Positions 15,837-22,529 of a stretch of DNA of 22,529 nucleotides are shown piece by piece (within the stretch, counting starts at the first letter, position 1; each line of letters opens with the position of its first letter). Under the pieces are notes generated by a model. That model was not told the origin of the DNA and did not search any database. It saw only the letters and a program-made list of their open reading frames with translations. The DNA is from an uncultured Porphyromonas sp. (GTDB taxonomy: Bacteria > Bacteroidota > Bacteroidia > Bacteroidales > Porphyromonadaceae), in the NCBI RefSeq assembly GCF_902489635.1, contig NZ_CABUAN010000036.1, positions 1-22,529 of the forward strand, given 5' to 3'. Made by a program: the position numbers and the translations under genes.

Positions 15837-16604
15837 ATGAAGTTACAGCTGGATCGCCCGCTAGTCTTCTTTGACATAGAGGCTACGGGACTGGATATTA
15901 CGAATGACCGTATCGTCGAGCTAACCATTCTCAAGCTGATGCCCGATGGAGAGCGGATCGTGCGGACACGACGCTTCAATCCGGAGATGCCTATCCCGCC
16001 CGAAAGCACAGCAATACATGGCATTACGGACGAAGATGTGCGTGACTGTCCGCCCTTTAGAGCTTGTGCTAAGAGCTTAGCGGAGCTGATCGATGGATGC
16101 GACCTGGCGGGTTACAACTCGCAGCGCTTTGACCTGCCGATGCTCGGGGAGGAGTTCCTCCGTGCTGGTGTCGAGGTGGACCTGCTCTCTAGGCAACATA
16201 TAGATGTGCAGACGATCTTTCACAAGATGGAGCCGCGGACGCTCGAGGGTGCTGTGCGCTTCTACTGTCATCGTGAGCATATCGGAGCGCATGGCGCTGA
16301 GGCAGACACGATCGCTACGCTCGATGTGCTACTGGCACAGCTGGAGAAGTATGGCGACGCACTGCCAAGCAGTGTCAAGGAACTCTCCGACCTGACCACT
16401 TATCATCGCAATGTAGACCTCGCTGGGCGCATTGTGCGAGACGATAACGATGTGCCGGTCTTTAACTTCGGCAAGCACAAGGGACGCTCTGTCGAGGAGG
16501 TCCTACGTGAAGAGCCCGGCTACCTCAGTTGGCTACTACAAGCGGACTTCTCACGAGACACAAAGCGTCAGTTCCTCCTGATCAAGGAGCAGATGAAGCC
16601 TTAG
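15837..16604 (+). CDS. DEDDh 3'-5' exonuclease (DnaQ/ExoX-like)
   Basis: This is a 255-residue exonuclease of the DnaQ superfamily. The metal-binding residues are visible as FDIEATGL (D13, E15), NSQRFDLPML (D99) and AHGAEAD (H152, D157), which fits the DEDDh group. A C-terminal segment at about 208-250 (FNFGKHKGRSVEEV, then YLSWLL) matches the small C-terminal module found in exodeoxyribonuclease X-like proteins. It may proofread for the replicase or trim single strands in repair. The place directly after dnaN (22-nt gap) and before recN in the same run supports a replication or repair role. Whether it is the true polymerase III epsilon subunit is not decided by sequence alone. Confidence 0.92.
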   Translation: MKLQLDRPLVFFDIEATGLDITNDRIVELTILKLMPDGERIVRTRRFNPEMPIPPESTAIHGITDEDVRDCPPFRACAKSLAELIDGCDLAGYNSQRFDLPMLGEEFLRAGVEVDLLSRQHIDVQTIFHKMEPRTLEGAVRFYCHREHIGAHGAEADTIATLDVLLAQLEKYGDALPSSVKELSDLTTYHRNVDLAGRIVRDDNDVPVFNFGKHKGRSVEEVLREEPGYLSWLLQADFSRDTKRQFLLIKEQMKP

Positions 16605-16631
16605 TGCCATCACGCCACACGAGAGATAGCC

Positions 16632-17861
16632 ATGCGCCTACAAAATAAGCATATAGTCGTAGGGATCACCGGCGGGATAGCCGCCTACAAGAGTGCCTCG
16701 CTCGTACGCCTGCTGATTAAGGAGGGTGCCGAGGTGCAGGTGGTCATGACGCCCGCCGCTAAGGAGTTCATCACGCCGCTGACGCTCGCCACGCTTTCGC
16801 AGCATGCGGTGGTCTCAGACTTCTTCAATCGTCGTGACGGTTCGTGGCATAGTCACGTGACGCTGGGCACTTGGGCTGACCTGATGATCATAGCTCCCGC
16901 CACGGCTAGCACGATCGGTAAGATGGCGCACGGCATTGCCGACAACATCCTCGTGACCACTTATCTAGCGATGCGCGCTCCCGTGCTGATCGCCCCTGCG
17001 ATGGATCTAGACATGTGGTCTCACCCGACGACCGCCCGCAATCTGGAGATACTGGCGCAGGACGGGGTCGCACAAGCGTTGCCCGCCGAGGGCTTTCTCG
17101 CTAGTGGACTGACCGGTCGGGGACGTATGCAGGAGCCGGAGGAAATCTTAGAGCAGGCGGTCGCAATGCTCACCGCTAAAGCGGAGAAGCTACCCTTAGC
17201 AGGGGAGTGCGTCACCATCACAGCAGGACCCACCTACGAACCGATCGACGATGTGCGCTTCATAGGCAACCATTCGTCGGGACTGATGGGTATCTCACTG
17301 GCGGAAGCTTTGGCACGTCAGGGTGCCGAGGTACATTTGGTCTTGGGACCAACGCATCTCCGTCCCACCAACCCGCAGATTGTCGTACACCCCGTGATGA
17401 CAGCCGAAGAGATGCTGGCAGCAGCTCAGGAGACCTTCGGGCGTAGCTCGATAGCGATCTTTGCAGCGGCAGTGGCGGACTACCGACCCGAAGAGCGTGT
17501 GTCAGGGAAGATCAAGAAGGAGCGTCGTGGCGGGGAGCAGATGCAGCTCACGTTGATGCAAAATCCCGACATAGCAGCGACTCTTGGAGCGCAGCGCCGT
17601 GCAGGACAGTACTTAGTAGGCTTTGCTCTGGAGACCTCTGTGGATACAGCCGCAGCTGAGGGTAAGCTGCACAACAAACATCTCGATGCGATCGTGCTGA
17701 ACTCGACGAGCGATGCCGGTGCGGGCTTTGAAGTTCCGACCAATAAGGTGCTAATCCTAGACAAAGCGGGCGCTCGATGCGACCTGCCACTAGAGAGCAA
17801 GGCGGTCGTGGCGGAGCAGATCGTAGACTTCGTACTCAAGCATCGCACACAGCTCGTTTAG
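16632..17861 (+). CDS. coaBC: Bifunctional phosphopantothenoylcysteine decarboxylase / phosphopantothenate-cysteine ligase
   Basis: This enzyme carries out two steps of coenzyme A synthesis in the cytoplasm: joining cysteine to 4'-phosphopantothenate, then FMN-dependent decarboxylation. The 409 residues are normal. The N-terminal CoaC domain shows GITGGIAAYKSASLVRLL (11-28), WHSHVTLGTWAD with the likely catalytic His75, and the flavin loop IAPATASTIGKMA. A Cys in the usual active-site loop is not obvious, because that loop reads APAMDLDMW. The C-terminal CoaB domain starts near 190 with ITAGPTYEPIDDVRFIGNHSSG and includes AAVADYRPEERVSGKIKK. The next gene starts 4 nt after the stop. Confidence 0.95.
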   Translation: MRLQNKHIVVGITGGIAAYKSASLVRLLIKEGAEVQVVMTPAAKEFITPLTLATLSQHAVVSDFFNRRDGSWHSHVTLGTWADLMIIAPATASTIGKMAHGIADNILVTTYLAMRAPVLIAPAMDLDMWSHPTTARNLEILAQDGVAQALPAEGFLASGLTGRGRMQEPEEILEQAVAMLTAKAEKLPLAGECVTITAGPTYEPIDDVRFIGNHSSGLMGISLAEALARQGAEVHLVLGPTHLRPTNPQIVVHPVMTAEEMLAAAQETFGRSSIAIFAAAVADYRPEERVSGKIKKERRGGEQMQLTLMQNPDIAATLGAQRRAGQYLVGFALETSVDTAAAEGKLHNKHLDAIVLNSTSDAGAGFEVPTNKVLILDKAGARCDLPLESKAVVAEQIVDFVLKHRTQLV

Positions 17862-17865
17862 TCTT

Positions 17866-18966
17866 ATGAAGCTCGATCTTATGAAGCGTTTTCTCCTAGC
17901 CTTAGTGAGACTGTTGCAAAGGTCAACAGGCTCACAATCTTGCTTGCAAGATTGTCCTGACTTTGCAGAAAGGATGAAGCGCAAGGCGCTGAGGGTGAGG
18001 TCTGAAGGGAGCATACCTCCGTATGTGACCGAAGCCGAACCCCGAAAGCAACGCCGCGATTCGCTTTTATGCAACAGTCTCTTAGTGGCACTACTCCTCT
18101 GGCTCCCTGCACAGAGCCTAGCTCAGGAGCTGAATGCGCGTGTCACGGTCAACGTGGATCGTCTCGGCTCCTCTGCCGATCAGGCGATCGTGTCCGACTT
18201 GACCCAGCAGTTGACCGAGATGATCAATCAGACGCGATGGACGAATGCCACCTTCTCGCCAATGGAGCGGATCGAGTGCGCCTGGGGGCTGAACCTCGTG
18301 AGCGTCTCTGACGATGGTCTCTACACCGCCGAGCTAAGCATATCCGCACAGCGTCCCGTCTACGGAGCCTCCTATACGACCCCGCTGCTGGTGCATCTAG
18401 ACCGTGAGCTAAACTTCCAGTACGCGCCCTACCAGCCACTCGTCTATGCGCCCACACAGATTGACAACAACCTCGTGGCGACGGTCGCTTTCTACGCTTA
18501 TCTGATCTTAGCCTTGGACTTTGACTCCTTTGCACCTCTCGGGGGCGACTACGCTGCCCGACAGATGCAGCAGCTGGTGGCGACGGCTCAGCAGATGATG
18601 GACTGGTCAGGCTGGAAAGCTTACGCTAGCGACAACAACCGCTACGCTATCAGCCAAGCTTACAACGATCCGGCGCATCAGCCGTGGCGCAACTACTGGT
18701 ACCAGTACCATCGCCAGGGACTAGACCTCCTCACGAGCAACTTACGTCGTGGCTACACCAATATATTAGAGCAGCTCTCCCTACTTGAGGAGACCTGGCA
18801 GGCCAATAGTATGTCGCCGCTCCTACAGATCTTTGCACAGACCAAGCTTGACGAGCTGCCCCTTCTGGTCGAAGGTGCTCCACAGGATAGCCGCATGGCT
18901 GCTTACAAGACCCTCTCCAAGATCTTCCCTACGGAAGATAGCAAGCTCTCAGCCCTGAAGAAGTAA
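17866..18966 (+). CDS. DUF4835-family protein, signal peptide split by an in-frame insertion
   Basis: This is a 366-residue exported protein. From residue 75 on (ALLLWLPAQSLAQELNARV and so on) it has the layout of DUF4835 proteins, which sit between coaBC and recN in Bacteroidetes. From memory this family has been linked to the type IX secretion system under the name PorD; I could not check that. Residues 15-74 are foreign. They are encoded by a 173-bp MITE-like element plus one 7-bp target copy, 180 bp or exactly 60 codons. Without them, MKRFLLALV joins ALLLWLPAQSLA, a textbook signal peptide, and the protein would be 306 residues. The insert carries its own in-frame ATG at 17974 after AAAGG. 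Translation from there would give a long basic n-region before the retained Leu-rich core, so export may survive. Confidence 0.85.
   Translation: MKLDLMKRFLLALVRLLQRSTGSQSCLQDCPDFAERMKRKALRVRSEGSIPPYVTEAEPRKQRRDSLLCNSLLVALLLWLPAQSLAQELNARVTVNVDRLGSSADQAIVSDLTQQLTEMINQTRWTNATFSPMERIECAWGLNLVSVSDDGLYTAELSISAQRPVYGASYTTPLLVHLDRELNFQYAPYQPLVYAPTQIDNNLVATVAFYAYLILALDFDSFAPLGGDYAARQMQQLVATAQQMMDWSGWKAYASDNNRYAISQAYNDPAHQPWRNYWYQYHRQGLDLLTSNLRRGYTNILEQLSLLEETWQANSMSPLLQIFAQTKLDELPLLVEGAPQDSRMAAYKTLSKIFPTEDSKLSALKK
17908..18080. mobile_element. MITE-like element inserted in the DUF4835 gene
   Basis: The 173-bp segment has terminal inverted repeats AGACTGTTGCA (17908-17918) and TGCAACAGTCT (18070-18080). 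It is flanked by direct copies of CTTAGTG (17901-17907 and 18081-18087). If the flanking G and C are counted in the repeats (12 bp), the target duplication shrinks to TTAGT. The left part holds a perfect hairpin, ACAATCTTGC/GCAAGATTGT (17934-17955), nested in a second, imperfect inverted repeat (TGCAAAG to CTTTGCA). There is no transposase inside, so it would need a related insertion sequence in trans. The ends resemble the ACTGTTGCAAA ends of several insertion-sequence families. The family is not assigned. Confidence 0.9.
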
Positions 18967-18975
18967 CTACACTCC

Positions 18976-20658
18976 ATGCTGCACAGCTTATACATACGGG
19001 ACTACATTCTCATCGAGGAGCTCAGCTGCACCTTCCCCACGGGACTCATAGCGGTCACGGGCGAGACGGGTGCGGGCAAGAGTATCCTCGTCTCAGCCCT
19101 ACAATTGCTGGCTGGGGGGCGTGCCGACATATCGACCGTTCGTCAGGGCTGCCAGAAGGCGGTCATCGAGGGGGAGTTCACGCAGCTCAGCCCTCAGGTT
19201 ATCGAATGGATGCAAGCGCAGGAGCTAGAGACCGAGGAGAGCTGTCTCGTACGTCGTGAGATACGACAGACGGGACGTAGTCGCATCTTTGTCAATGATA
19301 CGCCCGTCACCCTCGTTCAACTGGAGGAGCTGGGCGCACTCCTGCTGGACGTTCACTCGCAGCATCGCAACCTCTTGCTCCGTGAGGGTGCCTACCAGAT
19401 CGCTCTCATCGACTCGCAGTTAGGTGCCGAGACGCAGCTCGTCGAGGCGTACCACAGCGCCTATCAGCAGTACCACGACAACGCCATACGACTCAAGAAG
19501 CTACGCGCAGAGGCGCAGCTGGCCGAGGCGGAGTTTGAGCTGAACAGCCGAGCTTACGAGGAGATTGCTGCGCTCAAGCTCGAGCAGTACTCGCTCACCG
19601 ACCTTACCGACGAGGCGGAGCGACTCACCCACACACAGGAGATACAGGAAGGCTTGCAGAGCATCCTCGCACTACTCGATAGACCGCACAGCATCGTTGA
19701 TCAGCTCACGACGGCGCAGGAGCAGATGGAGCAGACCGCCACTTACCTTCCCGAGCTGACCAATTACACGGAGCGCATGCGGAGCCTCGTCATCGAGCTA
19801 GACGACATTGAGAGCGACTTGAACCGTCTGCAGGGTGAGGTCGCCTACAATCCTGCGCGCTTAGAGGAGATCAACACGATTTTAGGCGGGGTCAATGCTT
19901 TGCTCAAAAAGCATAACCTCCTATCCCCCGAAGAGCTCGTCGAGTACAGCCAAGAGCTTGGTGCCAAGCTCGCTCACACCGCTCAGTACGAGCAGGAGCT
20001 AGCCGCACTACGCACCGAAGTACTCCAGCAGCGCACAGAGGTGCTAACCCTAGGCAAGCAACTCCACGAGGCGCGCGCCAAGGTCGCTACACAGATCGCA
20101 CGGAGCGTCACCAAGACGCTCTGCCAGCTGGAGATGCCGCACGCTCGCTTTGACATAGCCCTCCAGCTCCTCGACAAACCGACCGAGCGAGGCATGGATC
20201 AGGTCGACTTCCTCCTCTCAGCCAACAGCGATCAGCCGCTCCGCCCTGTCACCGACATCGCTTCGGGCGGCGAGATAGCCCGACTGATGCTAGCACTCAA
20301 GGCACTGCGCAGTCAGGCCGCCACGATCCCCACCGAGCTGACCAGTTCGCCCGCTATCGTCTTTGACGAGATCGACACTGGCACCTCAGGCATCGCAGCC
20401 TCTCGCATAGGCGATATGCTCCACACGATGGGCGAGCACCAGCAGATCTTCGTCATCACCCACCTGCCGCAGATCGCTTCGGCAGCCACCCAGCATATAC
20501 TCATATATAAGGAGGAGACCAACGGCGAGACCCACTCGCACCTGCGCCTCCTCACACCCGAAGAGCGCATCAACGAGATAGCGCGCCTCCAGAGTGGCGA
20601 CCAGATCACCCCCGAGGCTATCGCTGCCGCACACACATTACTTACAGCACATGATTAA
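18976..20658 (+). CDS. recN: DNA repair protein RecN
   Basis: RecN is an SMC-like ATPase that acts early in double-strand-break repair, holding DNA ends or sister DNA together. The 560-residue protein has the Walker A motif GETGAGKS (29-36). Two helical coiled-coil arms rich in Glu, Gln, Leu and Ala lie at about 155-220 and 310-370. The ABC signature is ASGGE (429-433), where the usual first residue is Leu. The Walker B motif IVFDEIDTGTSG contains D464 and E465. It starts 9 nt after the DUF4835 stop, and its own stop overlaps the rlmB start by 8 nt. I see no SOS-type operator before it, so it is probably expressed with the dnaN operon. Confidence 0.96.
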   Translation: MLHSLYIRDYILIEELSCTFPTGLIAVTGETGAGKSILVSALQLLAGGRADISTVRQGCQKAVIEGEFTQLSPQVIEWMQAQELETEESCLVRREIRQTGRSRIFVNDTPVTLVQLEELGALLLDVHSQHRNLLLREGAYQIALIDSQLGAETQLVEAYHSAYQQYHDNAIRLKKLRAEAQLAEAEFELNSRAYEEIAALKLEQYSLTDLTDEAERLTHTQEIQEGLQSILALLDRPHSIVDQLTTAQEQMEQTATYLPELTNYTERMRSLVIELDDIESDLNRLQGEVAYNPARLEEINTILGGVNALLKKHNLLSPEELVEYSQELGAKLAHTAQYEQELAALRTEVLQQRTEVLTLGKQLHEARAKVATQIARSVTKTLCQLEMPHARFDIALQLLDKPTERGMDQVDFLLSANSDQPLRPVTDIASGGEIARLMLALKALRSQAATIPTELTSSPAIVFDEIDTGTSGIAASRIGDMLHTMGEHQQIFVITHLPQIASAATQHILIYKEETNGETHSHLRLLTPEERINEIARLQSGDQITPEAIAAAHTLLTAHD

Positions 20659-21394
20659 GCAAAAACTCATCTACGGCATACACGCTCTCTCAGAGAGCCT
20701 CGCCTCTCATAGCGACATAGACAAGATCTATATGAAAAAAGGAGCCGCCACGGGCGAACTCCTAGAGATCAAACGCACCGCACGCACTCAGGGCATACCT
20801 GTCATGGAGGTTCCCGCTGAGCGTCTCAACCGATTCACACGGGGTGCCCACCAGGGGGTCGTAGCGCTCATCTCGCCCATCACCTACACCCGTCTAGAGT
20901 CGCTCATACCGATGCTTTATGACGAGGGGCAGATGCCTTTTATCGTACTGCTCGACGGGGTCACCGACGTGCGCAACTTTGGTGCTATTGCGCGTACTTG
21001 CGAATGCGCAGGTGTCCACGCTATCGTCATCCCCGAGCGAGACAGCGTCTCCGTCACGGCCGATGCGGTCAACGCTTCCGCCGGAGCACTCATGCGCATC
21101 CCCGTCTGCCGTGAGCGTGACCTCGTGACCGCCTGCCGCTTCCTCCGGGATAGCGGGCTACAGCTCGTCGGCGCCGATGTAGACGCCACGACAAACTACA
21201 CCTCCCTCCCGATGACGCCACCCCTGGGCATCGTCATGGGGTCGGAGCAAAAAGGCATCTCCACGGGCGTCCTCAAGCAACTCACCGACCGCGTCTCCAT
21301 ACCACAGCTGGGACAGATCTCCTCGCTCAACGTATCGGTCGCTACCGGCATCATGCTCTACGAGGTCGTTCGTCAGCACAACGCAAACCTATAA
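20651..21394 (+). CDS. rlmB: 23S rRNA 2'-O-ribose methyltransferase RlmB (TrmH family)
   Basis: RlmB-type enzymes methylate the ribose of G2251 (E. coli numbering) in 23S rRNA, using S-adenosylmethionine. The 247-residue protein has the usual N-terminal substrate domain (IYGIHALSESL and so on). The SPOUT knot domain follows, with NFGAIARTCECAGVHAIVIP, then LGIVMGSEQKGIS, then ISSLNVSVATGIMLYEVVRQ, the three family motifs in order. The frame is open upstream to an ATG at 20594, but that lies deep inside recN. The ATG at 20651 (MIKQKLIYG) fits the family start and overlaps recN by only 8 nt. The exact target base among TrmH-family members is inferred. Confidence 0.93.
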   Translation: MIKQKLIYGIHALSESLASHSDIDKIYMKKGAATGELLEIKRTARTQGIPVMEVPAERLNRFTRGAHQGVVALISPITYTRLESLIPMLYDEGQMPFIVLLDGVTDVRNFGAIARTCECAGVHAIVIPERDSVSVTADAVNASAGALMRIPVCRERDLVTACRFLRDSGLQLVGADVDATTNYTSLPMTPPLGIVMGSEQKGISTGVLKQLTDRVSIPQLGQISSLNVSVATGIMLYEVVRQHNANL

Positions 21395-21422
21395 AAGTTC
21401 ACAATACAATCAGAAGTATACT

Positions 21423-21800
21423 ATGAAAAAAGTAATCTCCACCCCAAACGCTCCTGCAGCTATCGGACCTTACAGCCAGGCAATAGCCTTCGGCGACATG
21501 CTCATCACCTCGGGTCAGCTTGGTCTGGACCCCAAGTCTGGTGCTTTCGTATCAGAAGATGTCTCAGCACAGACGGAGCAAGTCTTTCGCAATCTGAAGG
21601 CTATCCTCGACGAGGCTGGCTTCACCTTCGATCAGGTTGTCAAGACTACCTGCTTCCTCGCTGATATGGGCGACTTTGCTGCGATGAATGCAGTCTACGA
21701 GAAGCACTTTTCAGGTGCCTTCCCAGCACGCTCTGCCGTTGCTGTCAAGACCCTCCCCAAGGGCGGACTCGTCGAGATCGAAGTGATCGCACACAAGTAG
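21423..21800 (+). CDS. ridA: RidA-family 2-iminobutanoate/2-iminopropanoate deaminase
   Basis: RidA hydrolyses reactive enamine and imine by-products of PLP enzymes and so protects metabolism from damage. The 125 residues match the family length. Family motifs are GPYSQAI with Tyr17, the central FRNLKAILDEAG, and the C-terminal PARSAVAVKTLPKGGLVEIEVIA, containing the substrate-binding Arg103 and nearby acidic residues 118 and 120. The gap from rlmB is 28 bp with no promoter-like TAnnTTTG, so it is probably the last gene of the dnaN transcript. A strong terminator follows about 20 bp after the stop. Confidence 0.95.
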   Translation: MKKVISTPNAPAAIGPYSQAIAFGDMLITSGQLGLDPKSGAFVSEDVSAQTEQVFRNLKAILDEAGFTFDQVVKTTCFLADMGDFAAMNAVYEKHFSGAFPARSAVAVKTLPKGGLVEIEVIAHK

Positions 21801-21820
21801 CAGTCCCCAAGTAAATAATA

Positions 21821-21865
21821 GAAGAACAGCACCCTGACCGCAGTCAAGGTGCTGTTCTTCTTTTC
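21821..21865 (+). terminator. Terminator after ridA, possibly bidirectional
   Basis: GAAGAACAGCACC (21821-21833) pairs perfectly with GGTGCTGTTCTTC (21848-21860). After one mismatch, TGAC/GTCA extends the stem. TTTT follows. On the minus strand the same hairpin lies just past the end of tRNA-Met and is followed by TATTATTTA, so it may serve both genes. Confidence 0.9.
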
Positions 21866-21870
21866 GTTTG

Positions 21871-21944
21871 TAGCGAGAGAGGGGCACGATCCCTCGACCT
21901 CCGGATTATGAATCCGACGCTCTAACCAGCTGAGCTACCTCGCC
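21871..21944 (-). tRNA. tRNA-Met (anticodon CAT), with an unusual T loop
   Basis: On the minus strand the acceptor GGCGAGG pairs with TCTCGCT, allowing G-T pairs at the first and seventh positions. The D arm is GCTC/GAGC. The anticodon stem TCGGA/TCCGG encloses TTCATAA, giving CAT. The T stem is GAGGG/CCCTC. CCA is not encoded. The T loop reads ATCGTGC instead of TTCGANC, so positions 54 and 58 are exchanged. A CAT anticodon can also mean tRNA-Ile2 with lysidine at position 34. The stems look more like elongator Met, but this is not certain. It is not the initiator, which needs three G-C pairs in the anticodon stem. Confidence 0.9.
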
Positions 21945-21975
21945 ATCCACAGAGGGGCTACCCCCTTAGACGATG

Positions 21976-21983
21976 CAAAGGTA
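21976..21983 (-). promoter_or_regulatory. Promoter of tRNA-Met
   Basis: The minus strand reads TACCTTTG, the same -7 element as at tRNA-Gly and pyrE. A TTGG at 22003-22006 (minus strand) sits about 19 bp upstream as a partial -33 box. The heptamer tract at 22021-22097 begins just beyond it. Confidence 0.75.
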
Positions 21984-22020
21984 CACAATATTTCCGAACC
22001 AACCAACGCTCCACGAAATT

Positions 22021-22097
22021 AGCTGTTAGCTTTTGGCTGTTAGCTCTTGGCTCTTAGCTCTTGGCTCTTGGCTCTTAGCTGTTGGCTATTGGCTAGT
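22021..22097. repeat. Eleven phased heptamers upstream of tRNA-Met
   Basis: The units are, in order, AGCTGTT, AGCTTTT, GGCTGTT, AGCTCTT, GGCTCTT, AGCTCTT, GGCTCTT, GGCTCTT, AGCTGTT, GGCTATT, GGCTAGT. GCT at positions 2-4 is kept in every unit while the other positions vary, and the 7-bp register is never lost. Apparent ORFs across it are low-complexity translations (LALGSWLLA and similar). Confidence 0.92.
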
Positions 22098-22120
22098 GCT
22101 ACTGCGTCTGTTACGTCGCC

Positions 22121-22155
22121 GTGTAGGGACGCACGGTCTGTGCGTCCGTTGTGTC
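22121..22155. repeat. REP-like hairpin element
   Basis: GTAGGGACGCACGGTCTGTGCGTCC forms an 8-bp stem, GGACGCAC/GTGCGTCC with one mismatch near the base. It shares its sequence with the palindrome at 8049-8068. Confidence 0.7.
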
Positions 22156-22187
22156 AAAGGTTACAGCATCGTGGTATTAACGGGGAT

Positions 22188-22226
22188 GGACGCCCTCCCG
22201 CTAGATACTCTCGTGCGTCCCTACAG
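22188..22226. repeat. Degenerate REP-like element, inverted
   Basis: It runs from GGACGCCC (22188) to GTGCGTCCCTACAG, ending at 22226. The right end matches the inverted copy of the neighbouring element at 22121-22155, while the left arm has diverged. The two may be halves of a paired repeat. Confidence 0.5.
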
Positions 22227-22272
22227 GATTCACTCACGGCTAGTGTCTAGTCGGGGGGCGTCTGTTGCATCC

Positions 22273-22293
22273 GTTGGCTGTTGACTATTGGCT
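22273..22293. repeat. Three further heptamers
   Basis: GTTGGCT, GTTGACT and ATTGGCT are in register and have the same motif as the tract at 22021-22097, read in another phase. A 12-bp perfect palindrome, CACTAGCTAGTG, follows at 22299-22310. It contains the CACTAGC unit seen upstream of dnaN. Confidence 0.6.
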
Positions 22294-22319
22294 AGGGGCA
22301 CTAGCTAGTGTCCCTAGCC

Positions 22320-22374
22320 CTCCGATAGCTCCGATGTCTCTGATACCTCTGATAGCTCCGATCCACTCCGATCT
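22320..22374. repeat. Nonamer tandem repeat
   Basis: The units CTCCGATAG, CTCCGATGT, CTCTGATAC, CTCTGATAG and CTCCGATCC follow each other exactly every 9 bp, then one extra A and CTCCGATCT. This is a third period length within the same non-coding stretch. Confidence 0.8.
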
Positions 22375-22447
22375 CTACCCTCTGACCTCTTGTTGCTTTA
22401 CATATCTTTACGGGGAAATTCGTCCGATTCCCTCCTTTCTCGAATAT

Positions 22448-22529
22448 CCACGTGGAAAATCTGAAATCTCCACGTGGATATTTTTTATTTTCCACGTGGG
22501 CGTCATTCATTTCCTCCGAAGTTTCATTT
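22448..22529. repeat. Period-22 palindromic repeat array (copy A'), cut by the window end
   Basis: CCACGTGG occurs at 22448, 22470 and 22492, followed by TTCCTCCGAAG with its CC at 22513. Spacings are 22, 22 and 21, the same series as at the window start. The 81 bp from 22449 align to 1-81 with about three differences. The array continues beyond the window. Confidence 0.88.

Noticed and set aside
18069..18311. 80-residue plus-strand ORF starting at the right end of the MITE-like element
   Set aside because: It is out of frame with the DUF4835 gene and is a shadow of it. The DUF4835 frame is continuous through the element.
20594..20650. Upstream ATG for rlmB
   Set aside because: It would overlap recN by 65 bp and add residues not typical of the family. 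The ATG at 20651 gives the expected start.
22033..22284. ORFs of 67-83 residues rich in Leu, Trp, Ala and Ser
   Set aside because: Heptamer repeats open all frames and give low-complexity peptides. They continue into REP-like DNA.

Overview
The window looks like a chromosomal segment of a Bacteroidales bacterium, most probably a Porphyromonas species of moderate GC content (P. asaccharolytica/uenonis-like is a guess from protein style, not a search result). Supporting signs are many promoters of the Bacteroidetes type (TAnnTTTG near -7), a fused SecDF, a Porin_10-like outer-membrane protein, a DUF4835-type gene between coaBC and recN, and almost no Shine-Dalgarno sequences.

Layout. 1-560: a period-22 palindromic repeat array, then a tRNA-Gly(CCC) gene with its own promoter and terminator. 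563-4213: a small membrane protein and secDF, ended by a strong hairpin. 4239-7986: heptamer repeats and a promoter, then pyrE, an SRPBCC-like protein, a Rieske-like lipoprotein and a putative porin, closely packed. 7987-8394: a perfect 20-bp palindrome, a second period-22 array and a promoter. 8395-12869: a CPA2-type cation/proton antiporter and a GH13_8-type glycogen branching enzyme. 12870-13171: a cluster of four REP-like GC-rich hairpins. 13172-14371 (minus): a carboxynorspermidine/saccharopine dehydrogenase-family enzyme. 14372-14605: divergent promoters separated by two heptamer tracts. 14606-21800: a maintenance operon of dnaN, a DEDDh exonuclease, coaBC, a DUF4835 gene, recN, rlmB and ridA. 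21821-22529: a terminator, tRNA-Met(CAT) on the minus strand and about 550 bp of non-coding repeats, ending with a second copy of the array found at position 1.

The genes are mostly housekeeping: protein export, pyrimidine synthesis, replication and repair, coenzyme A synthesis, rRNA methylation and metabolite damage control. The unusual content lies between the genes. Dyad-symmetric 22-bp arrays and strictly phased 7-bp tracts sit directly upstream of several promoters. A 173-bp MITE-like element with terminal inverted repeats and a target duplication has inserted in frame, adding exactly 60 codons, into the signal-peptide region of the DUF4835 gene.
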